Assembly (NCBI RefSeq): GCF_036077095.1
Contig: NZ_CP107960.1
Span: forward strand, 5,146,001-5,210,000
DNA from: Streptomyces sp. NBC_00376
GTDB taxonomy: Bacteria > Actinomycetota > Actinomycetes > Streptomycetales > Streptomycetaceae
Direction of reading: 5' to 3'
Length of the DNA stretch: 64,000 nt
Both the position numbers and the translations under genes were made by a program. Shown here one piece after another: positions 9,059 to 18,021 of the stretch. Position 1 is the stretch's first letter. Every line of letters starts with the position of its first letter. The notes beneath the pieces are model-generated. The model made no database searches. It was given only the letters and a program-made list of their open reading frames with translations, and had not been told where the DNA came from.

Positions 9059-10909
9059 ATGACCCAGCCGCCCAGCCAGCAACCGCCGCAGGGAGGCTTC
9101 GGCGCGCCGCAGCAGCCGCCACAGGGGAGTCCTCAGCCGCCCCAGGGCCCGCCGCAGACGCCGCCACCGGCCCAGCCGCCCACCCAGCCGGGCTACGGCT
9201 ACCCGCAGGCACCCGGCCAGCCGCCGGGCCAGGCCCCCGGCTACGGCGCCCCGCAGCAGCCGGGCCAGCAGCCCGGCCCGTACGGCCAGCAGCAGCCGGG
9301 CCCGTACGCCCAACAGCCGGGTCCCTACGGCCAGCAGCCGGGCCCGTACGCCCAGCAGCCCGGTCCGTACGGTCAGCAGCCCGGTCCGTACGGCCAGCAG
9401 CCCGGCCACGGCTACCCGCAGCAGCAGTACCCCGGCGCACCGGCCCCCGGCGGTCCGGGCGGCGGCGCCTCCAAGCGCAAGCCCGCGATCATCATCGGTG
9501 CCGCGGCCGCCGCGCTCCTGGTGATCGGCGGCGGCATATACGTCGCCACGAGCGGGGGCGACGACGGGAAGAAGCCCGTCGCGAAGGAGAGCGGCGACGC
9601 CAAGCCGAGCGTCTCGCCCTCCGTCAACGAGGGCGACGGCAACGGCGACGGCGAGGGACGCGGCGCCGACGACGACCTCAACGCGGGGCGCAAGGCCGGC
9701 GAGGCGAAGGTCCTCTGGCTCCAGAAGAACGACATCGACCTGCCGCGCAACGGCTCCGACGTGTACGGCCCCTGGGTGGCCGGCGACACGATCGTCAAGG
9801 GCATGTACCGCTCGATCTCCGGCTACTCGGTCGCCGACGGCAAGCAGAAGTGGACCCTCAAGCTGCCCGCCGACCTGTGCGCGGCACCCGCCCAGCCCAC
9901 GACCGACGGCAAGATCGTCATCGGGGTCAAGAACGGCACCACCGACAAGGCGGACTGCTCCGATCTCCAGATGCTCGACCTCGCCACGGGCAAGGCCGGC
10001 TGGAAGAAGTCGATCAAGCAGAACGGCACCTGGGACTTCCTGTCGGACATCTCGCTGGCCATCAGCGGCGACACCGTGACGGTCGGGCGCACCGGGAACT
10101 CCAACGCCTACCGGGTCAGCGACGGCAAGGAACTGTTCGGCAAGCCGTCGGGCACCTGCCAGCCGTTCGCCTTCGCCGGCGGGGCCAAGCTGATCGCCGC
10201 CTCCAACTGCCGCACCGACGACGTCAACAACCCGCAGCACCAGATCCAGCAGCTCGACCCGAACACGGGGAAGGCCATGTGGACCTACCGGCCCAAGCGC
10301 GGCTGGGAGATCGACAAGGTCTACTCGGTCAGCCCACTGGTGGTCTCGCTGAAGAAGGACAAGGAGTGGAGCATCCTCGCGCTGAAGGAGAACGGCACGC
10401 TCCGCACCGGCATCACCAGCGACAAGGGTGACAAGTTCGCCCCGGACTGCGGCAGCGCCTTCGCCATCTTCGGCAAGTCCCTCGACGGCTGCACCGGAGT
10501 CGCCGCCGACGCCAACACCTTCTACATGGCGACCGCACCGGACTCCAGCGGCAGCGCCCGTACGAACAAGGTCGTGGCGTTCGACCTGAACACCGGCAAG
10601 TCCAAGTGGAAGGCGGCCGCCCCGGCCGAGCGCACGGTGAAGCCGCTGCGCATGGAGGGCGGCAACGTGCTGCTCTACGTGGAGACCGCCTACGAGAAGG
10701 GCGGCGGCATCGCCACCCTCGCACCGACCGGCGGCGCCCCGCGGATGCTGCTGCAGCACCCCGCGTCGACGTCCGAGATCGAGCGCGGCTTCTACAACAC
10801 GAAGGTCCTCTACGCGGGCGGCCGTTCGTTCATCGCGAGCGGCCGGGTCAGCGCCAGGAACGACAAGGAAGAGCTGGAGACGAAGACCATGATGGCCTTC
10901 GGCAACTGA
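9059..10909 (+). CDS. PQQ-like beta-propeller protein 2 of 3, membrane-anchored
   Basis: Paralogue of the preceding gene, 616 residues. The N-terminal tail (1-135) has a tandem heptad close to GPYGQQP repeated about seven times. The single helix is at about 143-162 (IIIGAAAAALLVIGGGIYVA), followed by an acidic linker and the propeller. Shared landmarks with paralogue 1 include EAKVLWLQ, DLPRNGSDVYGPW and VYSVSPLVVSLKK. The leader and first codons (GGGGACGTGCTGATGACC) almost duplicate those of paralogue 1, which supports this ATG over the in-frame GTG two codons upstream. A 244-base gap separates the two genes, so each may have its own promoter. Confidence 0.85.
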   Translation: MTQPPSQQPPQGGFGAPQQPPQGSPQPPQGPPQTPPPAQPPTQPGYGYPQAPGQPPGQAPGYGAPQQPGQQPGPYGQQQPGPYAQQPGPYGQQPGPYAQQPGPYGQQPGPYGQQPGHGYPQQQYPGAPAPGGPGGGASKRKPAIIIGAAAAALLVIGGGIYVATSGGDDGKKPVAKESGDAKPSVSPSVNEGDGNGDGEGRGADDDLNAGRKAGEAKVLWLQKNDIDLPRNGSDVYGPWVAGDTIVKGMYRSISGYSVADGKQKWTLKLPADLCAAPAQPTTDGKIVIGVKNGTTDKADCSDLQMLDLATGKAGWKKSIKQNGTWDFLSDISLAISGDTVTVGRTGNSNAYRVSDGKELFGKPSGTCQPFAFAGGAKLIAASNCRTDDVNNPQHQIQQLDPNTGKAMWTYRPKRGWEIDKVYSVSPLVVSLKKDKEWSILALKENGTLRTGITSDKGDKFAPDCGSAFAIFGKSLDGCTGVAADANTFYMATAPDSSGSARTNKVVAFDLNTGKSKWKAAAPAERTVKPLRMEGGNVLLYVETAYEKGGGIATLAPTGGAPRMLLQHPASTSEIERGFYNTKVLYAGGRSFIASGRVSARNDKEELETKTMMAFGN

Positions 10910-11041
10910 CGGCTCACGACGCCCCTCGACGGCACCACCCGGCCGTCGGAGCCCCACGGCTCATGACCGGCAGCGGCCGGCGCACACCGACCGCTGCCGG
11001 ACCCGTCCCACCGACTCCCTTTCCCCAGAGGTACGTACGCC

Positions 11042-12940
11042 ATGACGCAGCCGCCCCAGCCGCCCAACGATCCGCCCCAGGGCGGATTCGGTGCCCCGCA
11101 GGACCCCCCGCCCGGTGGGTTCGGCGCCCCGACGCCGCCGCCCGCGGACCAGTTCGGCAAGCAGCAGGCCACCCCGCCCGCCGGCGGCTTCGGCGCTCCG
11201 ACGCCGCCGCCCGCGGACACCCCGCCGCCCGCCGGCGCACCGCAGCAGCCGGGCCCCGGTTACGGCTACCCGCAGGGTCAGCAGCCGGGCTACGGCTACC
11301 CGCAGAACCAGCCCACGCAGCCCGGTTACGGCTACCCGCAGGCGCCCGTGCCCGGACAGCCGCAGCAGGGTTACGGATTCCCCCAGGGCATGCCGCCCGG
11401 CCAGCCGCCGCAGCAGGGGTACGGCTACCAGACCACCCCGATGCAGCAGCCGCAGATGCCGCCGCAGAACGGCAACGGCGGCAAGAAGTTCTCCACCCAG
11501 ATGCAGATCATCGTCGCCGCCTCGGTCGCCGTGGTGCTGATCGTCGCGGGCGGCATCTGGTACGCCTCCGGCGACGGCGGCGACAAGAAGGAGGAGGCGT
11601 CCTCGTCCAGCGGCGCCACCGAGGGCAAGGACGGCGAGAACAAGGGCGGCAACGCCGTCGACGGCGCCGGCAAGGAGAAGGCCCCCGCGGACCCCAAGTC
11701 CAAGGTCGCCTTCCAGCTGCCGCTGCCCAAGGTCACCGACGTCACCAAGGTCGACGGCTCCTGGCTGACCGACAAGGCGTACGTGAAGACCGGCCTGAAC
11801 GAGATCGTGGCCTACGACCCGGCCAAGGGCACCAAGCTGTGGTCCATCCCGCTGGCGGGCCAGGTCTGCGCCGCGTCCCGGCACATGTCCAAGGACTTCA
11901 AGACCGCGATCGTCTTCGCGCAGAGCAAGCCGACCAAGGCGACCAAGTACCCGCCGTGCAACCAGGTCGGCGCGCTCGACCTGAGCACCGGCAAGCTGAT
12001 CTGGAGCAAGTCGGTGACCGCCGCCACCAGCGGTGACGCGGCCGTCAGGTTCGACGAGGTCACGCTCAGCGGCACCACGGTCGCCGCGGGCGGAACCGAG
12101 GGCGGCGCCGCCTTCGACCTGAACACCGGCGCCGAGCGCTGGAAGCCCAAGGCCACCACCGACGGCTGCTACGACAAGGGGTACGGCGGCGGCGAAGCAC
12201 TTGCGGTGGTCCGCAAGTGCGGTACGTACGACGACCCGCAGCTCGTCATCCAGGCGCTGAACCCCACGACCGGCGCCCCGCTCTCCTCGTACAAGATGCC
12301 GCCGGGTGTCGACTACGCGAGCATCGTCTCCACCAAGCCGCTGGTCGTCGCCGCCGACGTCGGCGACACCGCCGGTGACGGCAGCGGCATCTCGGACTTC
12401 TTCTCGATCGACGCCTCCACCGGCAAGCTGCTCACCAGGATCGCGGCGGACGGCGAGAAGTACGCGGCGCGCTGCGCCTCCGGCGAGGTCGAGAGCTGCA
12501 GCCAGCTGGCCGTCGGCAACAACCGCATCTACGTGCCGACCGAGGACCACGAGGGCACCGGCGAGTACGGCGACACCAACGAGATCGTCTCCTTCGACCT
12601 CACCACCGGCAAGCCGACCAGCGACAAGGCCGACGCGGGCGAGCGCTACACGATGTTTCCGATCCGCATGGACGGCGGCAACATCATCGCCTACCGGGTT
12701 CCCCCGTACGACAAGGGCGGCCAGGTCGTCTCCATCGACGGCGCCACGTTCAAGCAGACGGTGCTGATGGAGAACCCGAGCGACGAGTCCACCCGGGACG
12801 CGGAGACCAGCTTCACGCCGGACTACTCCGAGTTCCGCTACAGCGACGGGCACCTGTACCTGGCCAGCACGATGGTCAGCAAGCCGAGTGGCTCGCTGGA
12901 CGTGAGCCGCCGGCTGGTGGTCAGCTTCAGCAGGCCGTAG
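11042..12940 (+). CDS. PQQ-like beta-propeller protein 3 of 3, membrane-anchored
   Basis: Third, more diverged copy, 632 residues. The N-terminal 150 residues are Pro/Gln/Gly/Tyr-rich with GYGYPQ repeats. One membrane helix lies at about 158-177 (QIIVAASVAVVLIVAGGIWY), followed by a Ser/Glu/Lys linker and the propeller (YDPAKGTKLWSIPL, LDLSTGKLIWSKS, FDLNTGAERWKPK). Conserved Cys residues in the ectodomain (QVCAAS, GCYDKG, RKCGTY) could form disulphides, as expected outside the membrane. A strong hairpin follows the stop. The array probably arose by tandem duplication. Confidence 0.85.
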   Translation: MTQPPQPPNDPPQGGFGAPQDPPPGGFGAPTPPPADQFGKQQATPPAGGFGAPTPPPADTPPPAGAPQQPGPGYGYPQGQQPGYGYPQNQPTQPGYGYPQAPVPGQPQQGYGFPQGMPPGQPPQQGYGYQTTPMQQPQMPPQNGNGGKKFSTQMQIIVAASVAVVLIVAGGIWYASGDGGDKKEEASSSSGATEGKDGENKGGNAVDGAGKEKAPADPKSKVAFQLPLPKVTDVTKVDGSWLTDKAYVKTGLNEIVAYDPAKGTKLWSIPLAGQVCAASRHMSKDFKTAIVFAQSKPTKATKYPPCNQVGALDLSTGKLIWSKSVTAATSGDAAVRFDEVTLSGTTVAAGGTEGGAAFDLNTGAERWKPKATTDGCYDKGYGGGEALAVVRKCGTYDDPQLVIQALNPTTGAPLSSYKMPPGVDYASIVSTKPLVVAADVGDTAGDGSGISDFFSIDASTGKLLTRIAADGEKYAARCASGEVESCSQLAVGNNRIYVPTEDHEGTGEYGDTNEIVSFDLTTGKPTSDKADAGERYTMFPIRMDGGNIIAYRVPPYDKGGQVVSIDGATFKQTVLMENPSDESTRDAETSFTPDYSEFRYSDGHLYLASTMVSKPSGSLDVSRRLVVSFSRP

Positions 12941-12954
12941 CAGCAGGCCGTACG

Positions 12955-12998
12955 CGTGCGGGGGTGGTGTCCGTTCATCGGGCACCACCCCCGCGCAC
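12955..12998 (+). terminator. Hairpin terminator after the beta-propeller cluster
   Basis: GC-rich inverted repeat with GGGGGTGGTG on the left arm and CACCACCCCC on the right, about 15 bp of stem and a short loop, 15 bases after the third stop codon. No U-tract, as is usual in Streptomyces. Confidence 0.65.
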
Positions 12999-13228
12999 GT
13001 TCGGGACCAGATGTACGAGCCGTCGAAGTGATCCGTAACGGTCGGCAGGCAGATCACAACGGTGATCAGTCGGACATGGCACATCGGCAACCGGTCCCGA
13101 ACACGCGTCGATCCGGCGTTCCGGCGCCTTTTGGCCGGTAAGACGCCCGCGGCGTCGAACAAGCGTGTAGCTTGCCGGGTCAGGAGAGCCGGGGGGCCCG
13201 GTGTGCCGGTGCAACGGGGGTGTGCTCG

Positions 13229-13921
13229 ATGAGCGTGCGGCTCATGGTGGTCGATGATCACAGACTGCTCGCCGAGGCGCTCGCCTCGGCCCTGAAACTG
13301 CGGGGCCACCGGGTCCTCGCGGCGGCCGCACCGACATCGGGGGCGGCGGAGCTGGTGGTCAGCAGGGCCCCGGAGGTCTGCCTGTTCGGCACTTCGGCAC
13401 CGGCCGAACCCGGTGCCTTCGACCCGATCGTACGGATCCGGCGCGAGCGCCCGCAGGTGGCCGTCGTGGTGCTGGGACCGGTGCCCAGCCCGCGCGGGAT
13501 CGCGGCGGCCTTCGCGGCGGGGGCCGCGGGATACGTCCGCCACGACGAGCGCATGGAGGGCGTCGAACGGGCGATGGTCAAGGCGCGGGCGGGCGAGGCC
13601 GCGGTGGCGCCGCAACTCCTCCAGGGCGCCTTCGCCGAGCTGCTCAATCCAGCCGCGACGCCGGACGACGAGGGGCAGCGGCTGCTCCAGATGCTCACCC
13701 CGCGCGAGGTCGAGGTCCTGGTGCGGGTCGCCGAGGGGGAGGACACCCGGCTGATCGCGGCCGGGATGCGGATCGCGCCGAGCACCGCGCGTACGCATGT
13801 GCAGCGGGTGCTGATGAAGCTGGGCGTCGGCTCCCGGCTGGAGGCCGCGGCACTCGCGGCCCGCACGGGGCTGCTGGACCGCGCGGCACCGGCCGACGGG
13901 CCGGGACGGCCGGGTCTCTGA
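13229..13921 (+). CDS. LuxR/NarL-type regulator with a degenerate receiver domain
   Basis: 230 residues: a receiver-like domain (about 1-120) and a C-terminal LuxR helix-turn-helix (about 155-225). The latter has LTPREVEVLVRVAEGE and APSTARTHVQRVLMKL. The N-terminal acidic pair is kept (VVDDH, D9 D10). The phospho-acceptor position aligns with Gly54 (VCLFGTS where relatives have an Asp), the switch Thr/Ser lies in VVLGP, and the conserved Lys region reads GYVRHD. It is therefore an atypical regulator unlikely to be controlled by Asp phosphorylation. No kinase gene is adjacent. ATG 13229 is preceded by GGGGG at 13216-13220; an in-frame GTG at 13220 is less likely. Confidence 0.85.
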   Translation: MSVRLMVVDDHRLLAEALASALKLRGHRVLAAAAPTSGAAELVVSRAPEVCLFGTSAPAEPGAFDPIVRIRRERPQVAVVVLGPVPSPRGIAAAFAAGAAGYVRHDERMEGVERAMVKARAGEAAVAPQLLQGAFAELLNPAATPDDEGQRLLQMLTPREVEVLVRVAEGEDTRLIAAGMRIAPSTARTHVQRVLMKLGVGSRLEAAALAARTGLLDRAAPADGPGRPGL

Positions 13922-13992
13922 GCCGCACCGCCACCACCACTCCTCACATACACAACCTGAACGCCTGTCCGGCCGCCCGGCGTGGACCACTC

Positions 13993-14043
13993 GTTGACGC
14001 GGTTGTTGACTTGTGGTTCATTGTGTTCGGTTATGTTTGGAGG
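13993..14043 (+). promoter_or_regulatory. gal operon promoter/operator region
   Basis: AT-rich for this genome, with repeated GTTGAC (13993 and 14005) and a run of related words TTGTGGTTC, TTGTGTTC and TTATGTTT leading to the GGAGG ribosome site at 14039-14043. Such direct TGTT-type repeats before sugar operons suggest a DeoR- or GntR-like operator; the binding protein is not in the window. Confidence 0.45.
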
Positions 14044-14049
14044 AACCTG

Positions 14050-15093
14050 GTGAAGAAGACGGTTACGACGCTCGCCGACGGCCGGGAGCTGCTCTACTAC
14101 GACAGCCGCGACGAGGTCGTCCGTGACGCCGTCGACCGGCGCCCCCTCGACGCGGTCTCGACCTCGTCCGAGATCCGCCGGGACCCGTTCCTCGGGGACA
14201 GCGTCGCCATCGCCTCGCACCGCCAGGGCCGCATCTACCACCCGCCGGCCGACGAATGCCCGCTCTGCCCCTCGCGGGACGGCCGGCAGAGCGAGATCCC
14301 CGAGGCCGACTACGACGTCGCCGTCTTCGAGAACCGCTTCCCCTCGCTCGCCGGTGACTCCGGCCGCTGCGAGGTCGTCTGCTTCACCTCCGACCACGAC
14401 GCGTCCTTCGCCGACCTCACCGAGGAGCAGGCCGCCCTGGTCCTCGCGGCCTGGACCGACCGCACCGCCGAACTGGCCGAACTCCCGCAGGTCAAGCAGG
14501 TGTTCTGCTTCGAGAACCGGGGCGCCGAGATCGGCGTGACCCTCGGTCACCCGCACGGGCAGATCTACGCGTACCCCTTCGTCACCCCTCGCACCGAGCT
14601 GATGTTCCGCTCCATGGCCGCCCACCGTGCCGAGACCGGCGGCAACCTCTTCGACGACGTGGTGGCGCGCGAGGAGAAGGACGGCTCCCGGATCGTCATC
14701 GACGCCGAGCACTGGGTCGCCTTCGTGCCGTACGCCGCCCACTGGCCGTACGAGGTCCACCTCCACCCCCGCCGCCGCGTCCCCGACCTGCGGGAACTCG
14801 ACGAGGCCGCGCGCACGGAGTTCCCACAGGTTTATCTGGAACTCTTGAGGCGATTCGACCGGATCTTCGGCCCCGGCGAGCCGCTGACCCCGTACATCTC
14901 GGCCTGGCACCAGGCACCGTTCGGGGTCCCCGGCCGGGAGGACTTCGGGCTCCATCTGGAGCTTTTCACCATCCGACGTACCTCCGGCAAGCTGAAGTTC
15001 CTCGCGGGTTCCGAATCCGGCATGAACGTGTTCATCAACGATGTGCCGCCGGAGGCCGCGGCCCAGCGACTGCGAGAGGTAGCGAGCGAGTGA
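14050..15093 (+). CDS. galT: Galactose-1-phosphate uridylyltransferase
   Basis: Leloir pathway enzyme that exchanges UMP between UDP-glucose and galactose-1-phosphate. The 347 residues show metal-site Cys residues in CPLCPSRDG (about 68-76), FENRFPSL, and the active-site HIT-type motif [12 protein letters not shown] (about 164-175) with the nucleophilic His. [15 protein letters not shown] follows and SAWHQAPF lies near the C-terminus. The GTG at 14050 has GGAGG six bases upstream; the longer upstream frame is mostly promoter. The stop overlaps galE by four bases. First gene of galT-galE-galK. Confidence 0.96.
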   Translation: MKKTVTTLADGRELLYYDSRDEVVRDAVDRRPLDAVSTSSEIRRDPFLGDSVAIASHRQGRIYHPPADECPLCPSRDGRQSEIPEADYDVAVFENRFPSLAGDSGRCEVVCFTSDHDASFADLTEEQAALVLAAWTDRTAELAELPQVKQVFCFENRGAEIGVTLGHPHGQIYAYPFVTPRTELMFRSMAAHRAETGGNLFDDVVAREEKDGSRIVIDAEHWVAFVPYAAHWPYEVHLHPRRRVPDLRELDEAARTEFPQVYLELLRRFDRIFGPGEPLTPYISAWHQAPFGVPGREDFGLHLELFTIRRTSGKLKFLAGSESGMNVFINDVPPEAAAQRLREVASE

Positions 15094-16070
15094 GCAAGCC
15101 CCAGAAGAAGTACCTGGTCACGGGCGGCGCGGGATACGTCGGCAGCGTGGTCGCCCAGCACCTGCTGGAGGCCGGGCACGCGGTCACCGTTCTCGACGAC
15201 CTCTCGACCGGGTTCCGGGAGGGCGTCCCGGCCGGGGCCGAGTTCATCGAGGGCCGCATCCAGGACGCGGCGAAGTGGCTGGACGCCTCCTACGACGGGG
15301 TGCTGCACTTCGCCGCGTACTCCCAGGTCGGCGAGTCCGTCGCGGACCCGGAGAAGTACTGGGTGAACAACGTCGGCGGCTCCGTCGCCCTGCTCGCCGC
15401 GATGCGCGACGCCGGGGTGCGCACCCTGGTCTTCTCCTCCACCGCCGCCACCTACGGCGAACCGGCCACCACCCCCATCACCGAGTCCGACGCGACCGCG
15501 CCCACCAACCCCTACGGCGCCACCAAGCTCGCCGTCGACCACATGATCACCGGCGAGGCGGCCGCGCACGGACTGGCCGCGGTCTCACTGCGGTACTTCA
15601 ACGTGGCCGGGGCGTACGGCAGTTGCGGCGAGCGGCACAGTCCGGAGTCGCACCTCATCCCGCTGGTCCTCCAGGTCGCGCTCGGGCGGCGCGAGTCGAT
15701 CTCCGTCTACGGCGACGACTACCCCACCCCCGACGGCACCTGCGTCCGCGACTACATCCATGTCGCCGACCTCGCCGAGGCCCACCTGCTGGCCCTGGAC
15801 GCGGCCACCGCCGGCGAGCACCTGATCTGCAACCTCGGCAACGGCAACGGCTTCTCGGTGCGCGAGGTCATCGAGACCGTCCGCGAGGTCACCGGCCACC
15901 CCGTCCCGGAGACCGCGGCCCCCCGCCGCGCCGGCGACCCCGCCGTGCTGGTCGCCTCCGCAGCCACCGCCCGGGAGCGGCTCGGCTGGAAGCCGACCCG
16001 CGCCGACCTGACCGGAATCGTCACCGACGCCTGGACGTTCGCCCGCCGAGAGGAGCCCACCGCCCCATGA
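15090..16070 (+). CDS. galE: UDP-glucose 4-epimerase
   Basis: Short-chain dehydrogenase/reductase epimerase interconverting UDP-galactose and UDP-glucose. In 326 residues: the NAD loop [12 protein letters not shown] (residues 9-20), LDDLSTG, the catalytic SSTAATYG region, and the Tyr-x3-Lys pair in [11 protein letters not shown] (about residues 148-158). LRYFNVAGA and [10 protein letters not shown] are also kept. GTG start inside the galT stop (GTGA) and ATGA overlap with galK make the operon translationally coupled. It also supplies UDP-galactose for cell-wall glycans. Confidence 0.96.
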   Translation: MSKPQKKYLVTGGAGYVGSVVAQHLLEAGHAVTVLDDLSTGFREGVPAGAEFIEGRIQDAAKWLDASYDGVLHFAAYSQVGESVADPEKYWVNNVGGSVALLAAMRDAGVRTLVFSSTAATYGEPATTPITESDATAPTNPYGATKLAVDHMITGEAAAHGLAAVSLRYFNVAGAYGSCGERHSPESHLIPLVLQVALGRRESISVYGDDYPTPDGTCVRDYIHVADLAEAHLLALDAATAGEHLICNLGNGNGFSVREVIETVREVTGHPVPETAAPRRAGDPAVLVASAATARERLGWKPTRADLTGIVTDAWTFARREEPTAP

Positions 16071-17296
16071 CCGAGAACACCGAGCCGACCGCCGCCTCCA
16101 CCGGGAACAGCGAGCCGACCGCCGCCTCCTCCACCGGGAACGGTGAGCTGACCGCCTCCTTCGCCGAGCTCTACGGGCGCGAGCCCGAAGGGATCTGGGC
16201 GGCCCCCGGCCGGGTCAACCTGATCGGCGAGTACACCGACTTCAACGACGGCTTCGTCATGCCGCTCGCCCTGCCGCACACCGCACGCGCCGCCGTCGCC
16301 CGCCGCACCGACGGCGAACTGCGGCTCCACTCCACCGACGTGCCCGGCGGCGTCGTCCAGCTGCGGATCGACGAACTGGCCCCGCACCAGGGGCACGGCT
16401 GGGCGGCCTACCCCGCCGGAGTCGTCTGGGCGCTGCGCGCGGCCGGCCACCCGGTCACCGGGGCGGACATCCAGCTCACTTCCACCGTCCCCACCGGCGC
16501 GGGCCTGTCCTCCTCCGCCGCGCTGGAGGTCGTCACCGCGCTCGCCCTGAACGACCTCTTCGAACTCGGGCTCTCAGCACCGGAGCTGGCGGTTCTCGGC
16601 CAGCGCGCCGAGAACGACTTCGTGGGGGTGCCGTGCGGGGTCATGGACCAGATGGCGTCCGCCTGCTGCACCGAGGGCCACGCCCTGCACCTCGACACCC
16701 GCGACCTCACCCAGCGCCAGGTCCCCTTCGACCTGGCCGCCCAGGGACTGCGGCTGCTCGTGGTCGACACCCAGGTCAAGCACGCGCTCGGCGACGGCGC
16801 CTACGCCGAGCGGCGGGCCGGCTGCGAGGCGGGCGCGGCGGCGCTCGGCGTACGGACGCTGCGCGAGGTGCCGTACGAGAGCCTCGGCGCGGCCCTGGAC
16901 ACCCTGGCCGCGGCCGGCGTCGACGAGTCCGTGGTGCGCTACGTACGCCACGTGGTCAGCGACAACCAGCGCGTCGAGCAGGTCATCGCCCTGCTCGACG
17001 CGGGCGACGCGCGGGCCGCGGGCCCGGTGCTCAACGCCGGGCACGTCTCGCTCCGCGACGATCTGCGGGTCTCCTGCCCGGAACTGGACCTGGTGGTGTC
17101 GGCGGCGAACGAGGCCGGGGCGCTCGGTGCGCGGATGACCGGCGGCGGCTTCGGCGGCTCGGCGATCGTGCTGGTGGAGCAGGAACAGGCGGACACGGTC
17201 GCCGAGTCCGTGCTGGAGGCGTTCGCCGCCGCGGGCCACACGGCGCCGCGCATCTTCCCGGCCGTGCCCTCGGCGGGCGCCCGCCGCCTCGGCTGA
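16067..17296 (+). CDS. galK: Galactokinase
   Basis: GHMP kinase that makes galactose-1-phosphate from galactose and ATP. The substrate-binding motif [17 protein letters not shown] lies at about 46-62, the ATP loop [14 protein letters not shown] at about 143-156, and the C-terminal [14 protein letters not shown] closes the fold. The 409 residues exceed the usual 380-390 because of an N-terminal Ser/Thr/Glu extension with two imperfect copies of GNSEPTAAS, probably disordered. An internal start after the extension is possible, but the ATG overlapping the galE stop is the natural coupled start. Confidence 0.95.
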   Translation: MTENTEPTAASTGNSEPTAASSTGNGELTASFAELYGREPEGIWAAPGRVNLIGEYTDFNDGFVMPLALPHTARAAVARRTDGELRLHSTDVPGGVVQLRIDELAPHQGHGWAAYPAGVVWALRAAGHPVTGADIQLTSTVPTGAGLSSSAALEVVTALALNDLFELGLSAPELAVLGQRAENDFVGVPCGVMDQMASACCTEGHALHLDTRDLTQRQVPFDLAAQGLRLLVVDTQVKHALGDGAYAERRAGCEAGAAALGVRTLREVPYESLGAALDTLAAAGVDESVVRYVRHVVSDNQRVEQVIALLDAGDARAAGPVLNAGHVSLRDDLRVSCPELDLVVSAANEAGALGARMTGGGFGGSAIVLVEQEQADTVAESVLEAFAAAGHTAPRIFPAVPSAGARRLG

Positions 17297-17305
17297 GCTC
17301 CTTCG

Positions 17306-17758
17306 TCAGGACGGAGTCGCGAGGTCCTTCGTCAGGATGAACTCGGTGACCCCGGGCGGGTAGTTCTCGACCCGCCCGCTCACCTCGTAGCCCCGCTCCC
17401 GGTAGAAGCCGGGCGCCTGGAAGCCCCAGGTCTCCAGCCGGGAGCGGGTGCAGCCCCGGTCCGCCGCGGCCACCCGTTCCGCCTCCGCGAGCAGCAGCGA
17501 GCCCAGGCCCCGGCCGCGGTGGCGGGCGTCGACCCAGAGCTGGTCCACATGGAGCCAGTACGCCCAGGTGCGGCCGGTCAGGCCGCCGGCGACGGCGCCC
17601 TCGATGTCCACCGCCCATACCTCCAGCGGGAGTTCCCGCCCGGCGCGGGTGGTGCGCAGCGCGCGCAGCTCCGGGGAGCGGGCCGTGTTGTCGTCCCGCA
17701 GCCGCCGGGTCAGTAAGGAACGCCGTCCTTTGTCCACTTCTGTCTCAAGACGGAACAT
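17306..17758 (-). CDS. GNAT family N-acetyltransferase with a TTA codon
   Basis: 150-residue acyl-CoA-dependent acetyltransferase fold. The acetyl-CoA loop RHRGRGLGSLLL lies at about residues 79-90, preceded by the strand LHVDQLWVDA and followed by TWGFQAPGFYRERGYE, the usual motif B. The substrate is unknown. Codon 15 is TTA (17714-17716 on the plus strand), rare in Streptomyces and read by the bldA tRNA, so translation may be developmentally limited. ATG 17758 is preferred to the one three codons upstream. The last bases (TCCTTCGTCAGGA) are repeated between its stop and galK. Confidence 0.85.
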   Translation of the reverse strand: MFRLETEVDKGRRSLLTRRLRDDNTARSPELRALRTTRAGRELPLEVWAVDIEGAVAGGLTGRTWAYWLHVDQLWVDARHRGRGLGSLLLAEAERVAAADRGCTRSRLETWGFQAPGFYRERGYEVSGRVENYPPGVTEFILTKDLATPS

Positions 17759-18021
17759 GGGCCACACAGTAGGACGCGGACCCGGCCAGTTCCGCGAATT
17801 GGCTTCCGCAGCGGGCCGTCGGTCGTACCCTGATGCACAGCACCGGTGGGGGCCGGTGCTGATTCAGGGGTACGAGACAGTCGGGTACGGCGCCCGGGGT
17901 GGACAGCAGTCGACACACGGCGGCGGCCGTGGGGCTGCGGTCCGGTTACCGATCCGGGTCGCCGTACCCGTACTGGTCGGCCCCTTCGGCGGGCCGGGGG
18001 TGGCCCAGGAACAGACGCGGC

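Noticed and set aside
10961..13990. 1009-codon minus-strand open frame across the third beta-propeller gene
   Set aside because: It is a shadow of the real plus-strand gene and regulator; composition is repetitive Gly/Val/Arg/Leu with no domain.
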